DNA from: Chitinophagaceae bacterium
Lineage (GTDB): Bacteria; Bacteroidota; Bacteroidia; Chitinophagales; Chitinophagaceae
Length of the DNA stretch: 38,329 nt
Assembly (NCBI GenBank): GCA_947455605.1
Contig: CANGOX010000026.1
Span: 1-38,329 of the forward strand
Direction: 5' to 3'
The first letter of the stretch is position 1. The number at the start of each line of letters is the position of its first letter. Below are positions 6,447 to 14,629 of this stretch, piece after piece. The position numbers and the translations under genes are program-made. Under the pieces are notes generated by a model. That model searched no databases. It was not told the DNA's origin and was given only the letters and a program-made list of their open reading frames with translations.

Positions 6447-8831
6447 ATGCGTTTGATCTGTAATAAAGTGTTTTCTCCCCGGGTTTGTATTGTATTCACG
6501 CTGTTGGCGGTTATGAGCTCCTGTTCTGTATCAAAAAGAACATGGGTAAGGAACTATCCGCTTACCAAAGCATTTGTTTACGACAACAAAGTAACACTCA
6601 AAGGGAATCTTACCAAAGATGAGAAAATTCGCTTAACCACAGAACTCGATAATTATTGGGATGATAGTTTAAAAGTGAGAAGGATCCAGCAGTTTGGTGT
6701 GATCTATAAGATCAAGAACCCGCCCGTATTCGATTCGATGAATATCGGCCGCTCTATCAACTCCATGAATGCCTACCTGAACTCGCAGGGATATTATTAC
6801 GCAGGTTTTTCAGATTCTCTACGGATAGACACAGTTAAAGACCAGATCCGGGCCAGTATTGCCATGACCATTGCGGTTGGAAAGAATATCAGTATTGATT
6901 CTGTTTCTTATCAACTGGGCGATTCTACACTGCAGAAGCTCACATTGGCTGAAGAGAAAAACACCCTGCTAATAAAAGGAACCCCTTATACAAAAGGGCT
7001 GATCAGTTCTGAATTGGACAGATTGGTAGGACTTTACAGGCAGAATGGCTATTACCGTTTTACACGGGATGATATCTTTGCCGAGGCCGATACCACCGAC
7101 CCGCGCCTCCTGCAACTAACACTAGATCCCTTTAAACAGGCACAGATCATTGCCGATGCGGCACGTGTAAGAAGAGAAAACCCAACATGGGATATCACTG
7201 TTTTTAAAAGACCCACATTCGATTCATCAAGGTTGATACAATACCATATTGGCCGTATCTATTATTATCCAGAAACAAAGCTCACCGATATAACAGACAG
7301 TGTATCTAAACAAAAAGGCTTTCTCGAGATCAACCGCAGAAACCTGACCATGCGCTACAGGAAAGGGATCTTCAGCTACCGCCCCCTGCGTGAACATACT
7401 TTTCTGAGAAATGGAGATCTGTATAATGAGAGCAATTATTTCAAATCGATCAATACCCTGGGACAGATAGGCGCATGGCAACAGGTAGATGCCAGATTAG
7501 AGCCAAGAGATAAGGATAGTCTCGATCTCTATTTTTATCTGGTTCCGGCCATCAAACAAAACTTTACGGTAGACCTGGAAGGAAGCCGGAACACGGCCGA
7601 TATCGGTTTAGGAAATCTTTGGGGGATCTCTACCAATTTTGCATACAACAACAAGAATGTATGGAAAAGCGCCATTCAATCACTGGCTACTTTCCGTACG
7701 GGTGTGGAACTGAATTTATTTACCAGTGCCAAGGATCCCTTATTTCAAACTTTTCTGTTCAATCTTGGACACACTTATGTTTTTCCGAAACTGATCATCC
7801 CTTTTTCCAACAACTGGCGCGCATTGCGGGCACTGGATAATAAAAGAACCCTGTTCTCTGTTAATGGATCCTATGTAGACAGAAGGGATTTCTACAAACT
7901 CAAATCAATAGTAGCCAGTTGGGGATATGAATGGAAAAAAGGAAACAATACCTGGTTGTACAAACCTTTGAATGTTGAATTCTATTCGATAGATACACTG
8001 GCAGGATTAATTGATCTGTTTGCGAAAAACCCTTTTCTGAGAACTTCCTTCAATTCAGGAAAAGTGATCAGCCAGAGTCTCTCACTGATCAAAAATTTCA
8101 ATTCAGCCAAGAATCCGGATAAAAGTAATTATGTAAGGTTTGGGCTGGAAGAAGCAGGTGGCCTGGCGGGGATCGTTGGCAACCTTAGCAGTAATATCTA
8201 TCGCTATCTAAAACTGGAAGCAGAATTCAGGCAGTCGATCAAACTTCAGAATAAAAAAGCCGAATTGGCCTACCGGGCTTTTGCCGGAGTGGGATATAAT
8301 TACGGAAAAGACAGTTTGCGCGATAAGACCCTTCCCTTCTTTAAGCAGTTCTCTGCGGGTGGTCCGTATAGTATGCGTGCATGGGGGCTGAGACAACTGG
8401 GTCTGGGTGGCTCTTTACAAAGTGAAGCAGATACAACAGCCAACAGTTACCGCGATCGGTTTGGTGATATGCAGCTGGAAGCGAATATTGAATACCGTTT
8501 TCCTTTGGCCACTATTGCGGGAGTAAAGATCGCGAGTGCGTTGTTCGCAGATATCGGTAATGTATGGAATGTAAGAACCAATGCAGCTGATCCTGAAGCG
8601 CGTTTCTCATTCAAAAATCTGGGAAGGGACCTGGCCATTGGCATGGGAACCGGTATCCGGATCGATTTCTCCTATTTCCTGATCAGGCTGGACCTTGCAT
8701 ATAAAGTGAAGGACCCTGCCAGACAATACAATAATGGCTGGATGGATAAATTTCAATGGTTCGAGAACCGGGCCAATGGTTTGAAAGTAAATAACTATGC
8801 TTTCCAGTTAGGTATTGGTCTCCCCTTCTGA
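6447..8831 (+). CDS. tamL: Omp85-family outer membrane lipoprotein TamL
   Basis: A 794-residue BamA/TamA-like protein with a lipoprotein signal (lipobox ending at C26, AVMSSC). This is the mark of the Bacteroidota TamL branch, which is thought to pair with TamB in outer membrane assembly or lipid transport. POTRA-like repeats occupy roughly residues 40-370 and the beta-barrel follows. GGPYSMRAWGLRQLG corresponds to the conserved VRGF/Y motif of strand-6 loop L6, and the chain ends in a terminal Phe (IGLPF). The last 24 bases overlap the convergent truB gene. There is no room for a promoter in the 5-bp gap before the start, so control signals must lie within the neighbouring methyltransferase gene. 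Confidence 0.9.
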   Translation: MRLICNKVFSPRVCIVFTLLAVMSSCSVSKRTWVRNYPLTKAFVYDNKVTLKGNLTKDEKIRLTTELDNYWDDSLKVRRIQQFGVIYKIKNPPVFDSMNIGRSINSMNAYLNSQGYYYAGFSDSLRIDTVKDQIRASIAMTIAVGKNISIDSVSYQLGDSTLQKLTLAEEKNTLLIKGTPYTKGLISSELDRLVGLYRQNGYYRFTRDDIFAEADTTDPRLLQLTLDPFKQAQIIADAARVRRENPTWDITVFKRPTFDSSRLIQYHIGRIYYYPETKLTDITDSVSKQKGFLEINRRNLTMRYRKGIFSYRPLREHTFLRNGDLYNESNYFKSINTLGQIGAWQQVDARLEPRDKDSLDLYFYLVPAIKQNFTVDLEGSRNTADIGLGNLWGISTNFAYNNKNVWKSAIQSLATFRTGVELNLFTSAKDPLFQTFLFNLGHTYVFPKLIIPFSNNWRALRALDNKRTLFSVNGSYVDRRDFYKLKSIVASWGYEWKKGNNTWLYKPLNVEFYSIDTLAGLIDLFAKNPFLRTSFNSGKVISQSLSLIKNFNSAKNPDKSNYVRFGLEEAGGLAGIVGNLSSNIYRYLKLEAEFRQSIKLQNKKAELAYRAFAGVGYNYGKDSLRDKTLPFFKQFSAGGPYSMRAWGLRQLGLGGSLQSEADTTANSYRDRFGDMQLEANIEYRFPLATIAGVKIASALFADIGNVWNVRTNAADPEARFSFKNLGRDLAIGMGTGIRIDFSYFLIRLDLAYKVKDPARQYNNGWMDKFQWFENRANGLKVNNYAFQLGIGLPF

Positions 8832-9533
8832 TGAAGCGGTTAATGTTTTGATCTTTGTTTCAAAACTCTCCATGGTTTCTGCATCTTCAACATGAAATGT
8901 TCCGATACGGGTTCTGCGTAAACTGCTCATGTATCCACCAACACCTAGTGCCGCCCCAAAATCATTGGCCAGACTTCTGATATAGGTACCGGTTGAACAT
9001 ACTACCCGAAAATGCACAACAGGTAAAGCAATCTTTACGATCTCGAATGCATAGATCGTAACCGGACGCGGCTCCAGTTTCACATCTATTCCTTTTCTTG
9101 CTGCCAGATAAACGGGCTTGCCCTCCTGCTTGATCGCAGAATGAATAGGCGGTGTTTGCATGATGGAGCCGGTAAACGGTTGGGTTGCTTCTTTGATCAT
9201 TTCCTCGGTTAAATGATCGTAAGACCGATGATCCTGTGGTTCACTTTCCAGATCGTAGGTAGGTGTAACAGAGCCAAGAGTGAAAGTTCCTGTATACTCT
9301 TTCTCCATCCCCATGTATTCATTGATCTTCTTGGTGAATTTACCAGTACAAACGATCAACAAACCCGTTGCCAGAGGATCGAGTGTACCTGCATGACCCA
9401 CTTTGGAAATTCTTGTGAGGTATCTGATCTTTCTCACTGCATCAAAAGAGGTCCACTTCAGCGGTTTATCTATCAGTATCACCTGCCCCTCCAGATAAGG
9501 GATCATTGAATTATGTACCTGCTTTTGTTTCAT
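8808..9533 (-). CDS. truB: tRNA pseudouridine(55) synthase
   Basis: A 241-residue TruB that makes pseudouridine 55 in the T-loop of tRNAs. GQVILIDKPLKWTSFDAVRK (residues 16-35) and VGHAGTLDPLATGLL (45-59) are diagnostic; the catalytic aspartate is D52. The C-terminal PUA-like region is short, as usual in Bacteroidota. An internal ATG ten codons in (MIPYLEGQ) is an alternative start. The 3' end overlaps tamL by 24 bases tail to tail. proS lies upstream on the same strand, separated by a long hairpin. Confidence 0.95.
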   Translation of the reverse strand: MKQKQVHNSMIPYLEGQVILIDKPLKWTSFDAVRKIRYLTRISKVGHAGTLDPLATGLLIVCTGKFTKKINEYMGMEKEYTGTFTLGSVTPTYDLESEPQDHRSYDHLTEEMIKEATQPFTGSIMQTPPIHSAIKQEGKPVYLAARKGIDVKLEPRPVTIYAFEIVKIALPVVHFRVVCSTGTYIRSLANDFGAALGVGGYMSSLRRTRIGTFHVEDAETMESFETKIKTLTASSEGETNT

Positions 9534-9573
9534 GAGAATTGTTGAAATAAGCGCTTTGCGAAAAACTCTGCCT

Positions 9574-9621
9574 CTCTGCGGCTCTGCGGTGAATATTTTT
9601 TCTCACCGCAGAGCCGCAGAG
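9574..9621. repeat. perfect 19-bp hairpin of the word CTCTGCGG
   Basis: The arm CTCTGCGGCTCTGCGGTGA (9574-9592) is perfectly complementary to 9603-9621, with a 10-base A/T-rich loop. The arm is a doubled word (CTCTGCGG twice). Copies of its fragments lie nearby at 9566-9570 and 9634-9640. It sits 3' of proS and 5' of truB and may act as a terminator for proS. The core CTCTGCG is shared with the hairpin at 14564-14620. Confidence 0.9.
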
Positions 9622-9644
9622 AACAGGGAGTTCCCGCAGAGATT

Positions 9645-11123
9645 TTAATAGGCTCTTGCGAAGAGCACCCTTTGTGTAGAGGGATTACCTGTGAGAATAC
9701 ATTTACCTTCTTCCAAAGGATTATCCAAAGGAATACAACGGATCGTGGCTTTACACAATTCTTTGATCTTGTCTTCTGTTTCTCCGGTACCATCCCAATG
9801 CGCAGAAACAAATCCACCCTTGGTATCCAGCAACTGAACAAATTCATCCCAGTTATCTGTTTTGGTAATTCTTTCTTCTCTGAATGCTTTTGCCTTATCG
9901 TACATAGCCTGCTGAATCGTATTCAGTAACTCTTTGATATACGATTCAATTCCATCCATACTTACTGTCATCTTTTCTTTGGTATCTCTTCTGGCGATCT
10001 CTACCACATTTTTTTCCAGATCACGTGCACCAATGGCCATTCTTACGGGAACACCTTTCAATTCATATTCGGCAAATTTCCATCCCGGTCTTGCATTATC
10101 AGAATCATCATACTTAACAGAAATGCCTAATGCTTTCAGGTTAGCAACGATCGCTTGTACTTTCTCATCGATCATGGCCTTCTGTTCATCGCCTTTATAG
10201 ATAGGCACGATCACCACCTGCACCGGTGCAATGCGCGGAGGCAGTATCAAACCATCATCATCACTATGCGCCATTACAAGGGCACCGATCAAGCGGGTAC
10301 TAACTCCCCAGCTGGTGGCCCATACATAATCGAGTTTATTATCCCTGTCTGAGAATTTCACATCAAATGCTTTCGCAAAATTCTGTCCGAGAAAATGGGA
10401 GGTGCCGGCCTGTAAGGCTTTACCATCCTGCATCAGTGCTTCAATACAATACGTATCTTCTGCACCTGCAAAACGTTCATTCGGACTTTTCACTCCCTTG
10501 ATCACCGGCAATGCCATCCAGTTCTCTACAAAATCAGCATATACTTCCAGCATTTTTTTGGTTTCAACGATCGCTTCCACAGCAGTAGCGTGCGCGGTAT
10601 GTCCTTCCTGCCATAAGAACTCTGCCGTACGCAGAAACAAACGCGTACGCATTTCCCATCTTACTACATTGGCCCATTGGTTAACAAGAATCGGAAGATC
10701 ACGATAAGACTGGATCCAACCCTTATAAGTATTCCAGATAATGGCTTCACTTGTAGGGCGTACCACTAACTCTTCTTCCAGTTTTGCTTCCGGATCTACA
10801 ATCAGTTTTCCTTTATTATTGGGATCTGATTTTAAACGATAATGCGTAACCACAGCGCATTCCTTGGCAAAGCCTTCTGCATTCTTTTCTTCAGCCTCAA
10901 ACAGGCTCTTGGGAACAAATAAGGGGAAATAGGCATTCTGGTGTCCTGTGTCCTTGAACATCTTATCCAGCACATCCCGCATATTCTCCCAAAGTGCAAA
11001 GCCATAAGGCTTGATCACCATACAACCTCTAACAGCACTGTAATCAGCCAGACTTCCTTTGATTACCAGGTCGTTATACCATTGTGAATAGTCTTGCTCC
11101 CGGGATGTAATTTCCTTACCCAT
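9645..11123 (-). CDS. proS: prolyl-tRNA synthetase, archaeal/eukaryotic type
   Basis: A 492-residue class II synthetase of the ProS type 3 form, without the editing insertion of the E. coli type. Seen: the N-terminal [20 protein letters not shown] region, RPTSEAIIW, motif 2 ([20 protein letters not shown]) with the following EGHTAHAT, and motif 3 ([15 protein letters not shown]), then the anticodon-binding domain. It ends FARAY, typical for this type in which the terminal Tyr lies in the active region. It charges tRNA-Pro. Length and start ([16 protein letters not shown]) agree with the family. Confidence 0.97.
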   Translation of the reverse strand: MGKEITSREQDYSQWYNDLVIKGSLADYSAVRGCMVIKPYGFALWENMRDVLDKMFKDTGHQNAYFPLFVPKSLFEAEEKNAEGFAKECAVVTHYRLKSDPNNKGKLIVDPEAKLEEELVVRPTSEAIIWNTYKGWIQSYRDLPILVNQWANVVRWEMRTRLFLRTAEFLWQEGHTAHATAVEAIVETKKMLEVYADFVENWMALPVIKGVKSPNERFAGAEDTYCIEALMQDGKALQAGTSHFLGQNFAKAFDVKFSDRDNKLDYVWATSWGVSTRLIGALVMAHSDDDGLILPPRIAPVQVVIVPIYKGDEQKAMIDEKVQAIVANLKALGISVKYDDSDNARPGWKFAEYELKGVPVRMAIGARDLEKNVVEIARRDTKEKMTVSMDGIESYIKELLNTIQQAMYDKAKAFREERITKTDNWDEFVQLLDTKGGFVSAHWDGTGETEDKIKELCKATIRCIPLDNPLEEGKCILTGNPSTQRVLFARAY

Positions 11124-11144
11124 TTTATTTTATGATTTCTTTAA

Positions 11145-11178
11145 CAAATTAAAACACTTACACATGTTAGTTGGCAAA
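11145..11178 (-). promoter_or_regulatory. possible proS promoter
   Basis: On the minus strand TTTG (11178-11175) is followed after 22 bases by TTTTAATTTG, which contains a one-base-short version of TAnnTTTG. It lies about 20 bases before the start codon of proS. The match is imperfect. Confidence 0.3.
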
Positions 11179-11262
11179 GGGTTTGTCACATAAATGACAG
11201 ACGGCTTTATCAGCCCGCAAATGTATGTAACTTAGCATTATCTAACCTTTCAATCCTGTTGT

Positions 11263-12069
11263 ATGAAACACTATTTACTCTTATCGGTACTCAGCATGGG
11301 ACTGCTTTCAGCATGTTCAACGGCTTTTAAAGCCGGTCAGACACCGGATGATGTATATTATTCACCGGGAAGGGAAGCGATAGAAACAGTGAGAGCAGAA
11401 GAATCGCAGAAACAACAGGAAGCGCAATACCAGGTATATCTGAGTAGTTTAGACGACAGGTATTTACGCATGAAGATCGCCAACCGATATCGTTGGGGTT
11501 CGCTTGACAATTTTGATTACTGGTACGACAGCCGTTATGATTTTGGCGCCTACAACTATGGCGGATATAGCAGTTATTACTACAATACCTTAAACCCATA
11601 TGCTTTCTGGAATCCGGGAAGGGGTGGCTTCGGTATGGGTTATGGTACAGGTTATGGATACGGCTATGGTTATGGAAGCTGGACCAACCCGATCTATACC
11701 GTAGTACATTATTCTTATCCTAAATATTCCGGGGGAGGATCATTATCTACCAGTAACATCACTGCGTTCAGAAACAAAGGATACAGTAATAGTAATTATA
11801 ACATCAGTAATCCCAAATTACCAGGCTATACACCACCTAATACCACAACTTTCGGAAGCCTGATTAAAAGAGTGTTTACAGGCAGTGGAGAAAGTGCTTC
11901 CAGCTACGACAGGGCCGCACGTACCTTCAGCGACCCCGCTCCTAACAGAACAACCACCAACCCTACCCCAACACCTCCGCCAACCAGCAGTAGCGCAGGC
12001 GGCAATAGCGGTGGCTTTCCAAGCACAGGTAGCAGTACCAGCACCGGCCGTGGTGGAAAAGGAGGATAA
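11263..12069 (+). CDS. Gly/Tyr-rich lipoprotein of unknown function
   Basis: A 268-residue predicted lipoprotein with lipobox LLSAC and acylated Cys at C18. After AGQTPDDVYYSP (about residues 24-35) comes a charged, probably helical stretch (EAIETVRAEESQKQQEAQYQ). The middle is very rich in Tyr and Gly, including GYGTGYGYGYGYG. The tail is low-complexity Pro/Thr/Ser/Gly. Such composition suggests an extended, surface- or periplasm-exposed protein. I recognise the type from Bacteroidota genomes but know no function. It lies 75 bp before the FadL-like barrel gene on the same strand, so the two may be co-transcribed. Confidence 0.85.
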   Translation: MKHYLLLSVLSMGLLSACSTAFKAGQTPDDVYYSPGREAIETVRAEESQKQQEAQYQVYLSSLDDRYLRMKIANRYRWGSLDNFDYWYDSRYDFGAYNYGGYSSYYYNTLNPYAFWNPGRGGFGMGYGTGYGYGYGYGSWTNPIYTVVHYSYPKYSGGGSLSTSNITAFRNKGYSNSNYNISNPKLPGYTPPNTTTFGSLIKRVFTGSGESASSYDRAARTFSDPAPNRTTTNPTPTPPPTSSSAGGNSGGFPSTGSSTSTGRGGKGG

Positions 12070-12144
12070 GCAACCCAACATTTTCAATCAGCTCAAAGCA
12101 GGAAACACCTGTTTATCACTATACGCATATCCAAAACGCTAAGC

Positions 12145-13674
12145 ATGAAATATCCTATACTCATTATATGCTTCTTCACCTGCCTGTACGCAAGCGCGCA
12201 AAACCCTGAAGATGCTTTACGTACGGCCTGGTTTACACAGAATGGTACAGCAAGAAATATGGCAACCGGTGGTGTAATGGGATCCTTAGGGGGCGATATT
12301 ACCGCCAACCATGTAAACCCCGCGGGCATCGGGGTATTTAAGACCAATGAGTTTGTGTTTACCCCGGGGTTTGGTATGAACCGGAATAAATTCAATTATC
12401 GCGGCACAGATACTTCAAACAGCAAGAGTGTTTTTAACCTGGGGGCAACCGGTGTGATTTTAAGTTCTGCTTCTCATAAAGAGAAAAAATGGACAAGCAG
12501 TGCTTTTGCTTTTTCCATTAATCAACTGGCCAATTATAATAATCATGTTCAATTCAAAGGCTTTAATAATTTCAGTTCCTTTACCGAACAATACCTCGAA
12601 GAATTAACCAAAGACAGGGCTGATACTTTTGCTGCATTGGGCAATTATATTTACGGCTCCTCTCTTGCATTCAGAACATTTTTAGTGGATACTACCAGTG
12701 GTGCGGGTGGAGTGATCACAGGGTATCAAAGTCTGGTACCTATTTCAACCGGCGTTAACCAGGTATATGATGCCAAAACGGGTGGTGGTTATCATGAGAT
12801 AGCTTTAGGCCTTGCCGGCAATTTAGAAGACAAAATGTATGTAGGCGGAAGTTTGACCATTCCGGTGATCAACTATACACGCGATCTGATCTACAGCGAA
12901 ACAGATGCCACCGGCAATCCCAATAATGAATTCAAGTCTTTTGAATACAGAGAAAGTTTCACATCACATGGTATTGGTATTGGCGCCAAACTGGGGATCA
13001 TTTATAAACCGGTAGATTCATGGAGACTTGGATTTGCTTTTCATACTCCCCAATTCATAGGCTATACAGACAGGATCAATGCTTCTTTGATTGCCAATAC
13101 AGAAACCTATGCTGGAACCCGATCTGCCAACAGTAATGACCTGAATAGCGGCAACCCCGGAGAAAGAAAATATGACCTGTTAACACCTTACCGGGCAATT
13201 GTTAGTGCCAGCTATGTTTTTAGAGAGATCAATGATACCCGCCAGCAAAGAGCATTTGTGAGTACGGATATTGAATATGTGAATTACCGCGGTGCCCGTT
13301 TCTCGCCTGCAGACAAGAACAACAGTGTGCAGCAAACCTATTATGAAACATTGAATGATGTGATCAAAGACACATATAAAGGAAATATCAATGTAAGGAT
13401 CGGTGGCGAATTAAAACTCCATACAATTATGTTTCGCTTAGGTGGTGCGTATTATGGAAGTCCTTACGCAGATGAAAATCTACACGCAAGCCGGATGCTG
13501 GCAACCGGTGGAATAGGCTATCGGGATCACGGTATTTTTATTGACCTCAGTTATGCACACATGTTTACCAAAGATGTACAGTTTGCTTATCGTTTAAATG
13601 ATAAACCCAATACTTTTGCATCACAGACCGGTGGCAGGGAAAATGTGGTTTTGACACTAGGTTTCAAATTTTAA
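12145..13674 (+). CDS. outer membrane beta-barrel protein, OmpP1/FadL-like
   Basis: A 509-residue exported protein with signal peptide (MKYPILIICFFTCLYASAQ). The mature N-terminus holds ALRTAWFTQNGTARNMATGG followed by GGDITANHVNPAGIGVF. This is the FadL/TodX signature in which an NPA(G) turn follows the plugged N-terminal hatch. The rest alternates like a beta-barrel and ends in ENVVLTLGFKF with a C-terminal Phe. Family members take up hydrophobic compounds across the outer membrane. The ligand here is unknown. The preceding lipoprotein gene is a probable partner. Confidence 0.85.
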   Translation: MKYPILIICFFTCLYASAQNPEDALRTAWFTQNGTARNMATGGVMGSLGGDITANHVNPAGIGVFKTNEFVFTPGFGMNRNKFNYRGTDTSNSKSVFNLGATGVILSSASHKEKKWTSSAFAFSINQLANYNNHVQFKGFNNFSSFTEQYLEELTKDRADTFAALGNYIYGSSLAFRTFLVDTTSGAGGVITGYQSLVPISTGVNQVYDAKTGGGYHEIALGLAGNLEDKMYVGGSLTIPVINYTRDLIYSETDATGNPNNEFKSFEYRESFTSHGIGIGAKLGIIYKPVDSWRLGFAFHTPQFIGYTDRINASLIANTETYAGTRSANSNDLNSGNPGERKYDLLTPYRAIVSASYVFREINDTRQQRAFVSTDIEYVNYRGARFSPADKNNSVQQTYYETLNDVIKDTYKGNINVRIGGELKLHTIMFRLGGAYYGSPYADENLHASRMLATGGIGYRDHGIFIDLSYAHMFTKDVQFAYRLNDKPNTFASQTGGRENVVLTLGFKF

Positions 13675-13758
13675 TGCTCACTTAATTCCCGCTGAAATAG
13701 GTTAGCAGAAAAAAGCCAACTACTTTTATCGCATACAGGAGCTAAATCCTGTCTGCTG

Positions 13759-14490
13759 ATGAAATGGATTGAACTGATCAAATTACGGTTAAGAGCAAAG
13801 AAATACAGAACCAAAGATGATATTGGCGGTGTAGCCTTTATATTGAGTGCCCTCCATGAGGGCAACACTGCATTGGATATCGGTGCACACAAAGGAGGCT
13901 ATTTATACCTCATGCTTAAGAAAGTAGGTGACCAGGGAAAAATTGTTGCATTTGAACCCCAGACAGTTCTCCACACCTATCTCTCCCATTTGAAGAAGCT
14001 GTTGAAATGGAATAATGTAACTATCGAACATATTGCTTTATCAGATACAGAAACCGAAACCACTCTTTTTATTCCCACCAACCATGTAAGTAATGCCTCT
14101 GCGCCCGGTGCCACTATTTTAAATAACCGTGAAAGAGATGATATTGGTTTTACCGAAAAAGTAAATACTGATTCACTTGATCATTATTGCAGTGTGTACA
14201 GTATTGAACCCAACTTTTTAAAGATCGATGTGGAAGGTAATGAGTTAAATATCTTTAAAGGAGGAATGCTTACACTGAAGAAAAACAAACCCAGGATCAT
14301 TGTAGAATGCGATGCCGGATATGTGGGTGAGAACCAGGTGTTGGAAACTTTTGAGCTGCTGAAAGGTTTGGGATACACCGGTTCCTTTATCTTTGAATCG
14401 CAAAGGCTGCCGCTCAGCGAGTTCAGTTTTGAGAAATACCAGAACCGCAACAGCACTGCTTTCTTTTGTAATAATTTTATCTTCGAATAA
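13759..14490 (+). CDS. FkbM-family SAM-dependent methyltransferase
   Basis: A 243-residue methyltransferase. SAM motif I is TALDIGAHKGGYLYLML (about residues 38-54), followed by GKIVAFEPQ, and FLKIDVEGNELNIFKGG near residues 152-168 is the FkbM hallmark. FkbM-type enzymes methylate hydroxyl groups of sugars or polyketides; in Bacteroidota they often act on surface glycans. No sugar-related neighbour is present, so the substrate is unknown. It has its own downstream terminator. Confidence 0.88.
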   Translation: MKWIELIKLRLRAKKYRTKDDIGGVAFILSALHEGNTALDIGAHKGGYLYLMLKKVGDQGKIVAFEPQTVLHTYLSHLKKLLKWNNVTIEHIALSDTETETTLFIPTNHVSNASAPGATILNNRERDDIGFTEKVNTDSLDHYCSVYSIEPNFLKIDVEGNELNIFKGGMLTLKKNKPRIIVECDAGYVGENQVLETFELLKGLGYTGSFIFESQRLPLSEFSFEKYQNRNSTAFFCNNFIFE

Positions 14491-14516
14491 AGATTTTGTT
14501 TCAAAACCATGCATGA

Positions 14517-14542
14517 AAAGGCACCCGTAACTGGGTGCCTTT
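14517..14542 (+). terminator. intrinsic terminator after FkbM gene
   Basis: AAAGGCACCC (14517-14526) pairs perfectly with GGGTGCCTTT (14533-14542) around the loop GTAACT, followed by TGGTTT. Confidence 0.85.
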
Positions 14543-14563
14543 GGTTTAATACCCTTTAAAAAA

Positions 14564-14620
14564 CTGCGCCTTTGCGCCTCTGCGTGTTCAAGAATCTCAC
14601 GCAGAGGCGCAAAGGCACAG
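14564..14620. repeat. 23-bp hairpin of GCGCCT-type words
   Basis: Arms 14564-14586 and 14598-14620 pair at 22 of 23 positions around an 11-base loop. The arm is built from near-copies of one word (GCGCCTTT, GCGCCTCT, GCGTG). It lies between convergent genes, 9 bases beyond the stop of the M16-like gene, and probably ends its transcription. It shares CTCTGCG with the hairpin at 9574-9621. Confidence 0.9.
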
Positions 14621-14629
14621 TTAAGAAAT

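Noticed and set aside
9530..9847. 105-residue leftward frame between proS and truB
   Set aside because: It overlaps the proS C-terminus in another frame and reads through both arms of the 9574-9621 hairpin.
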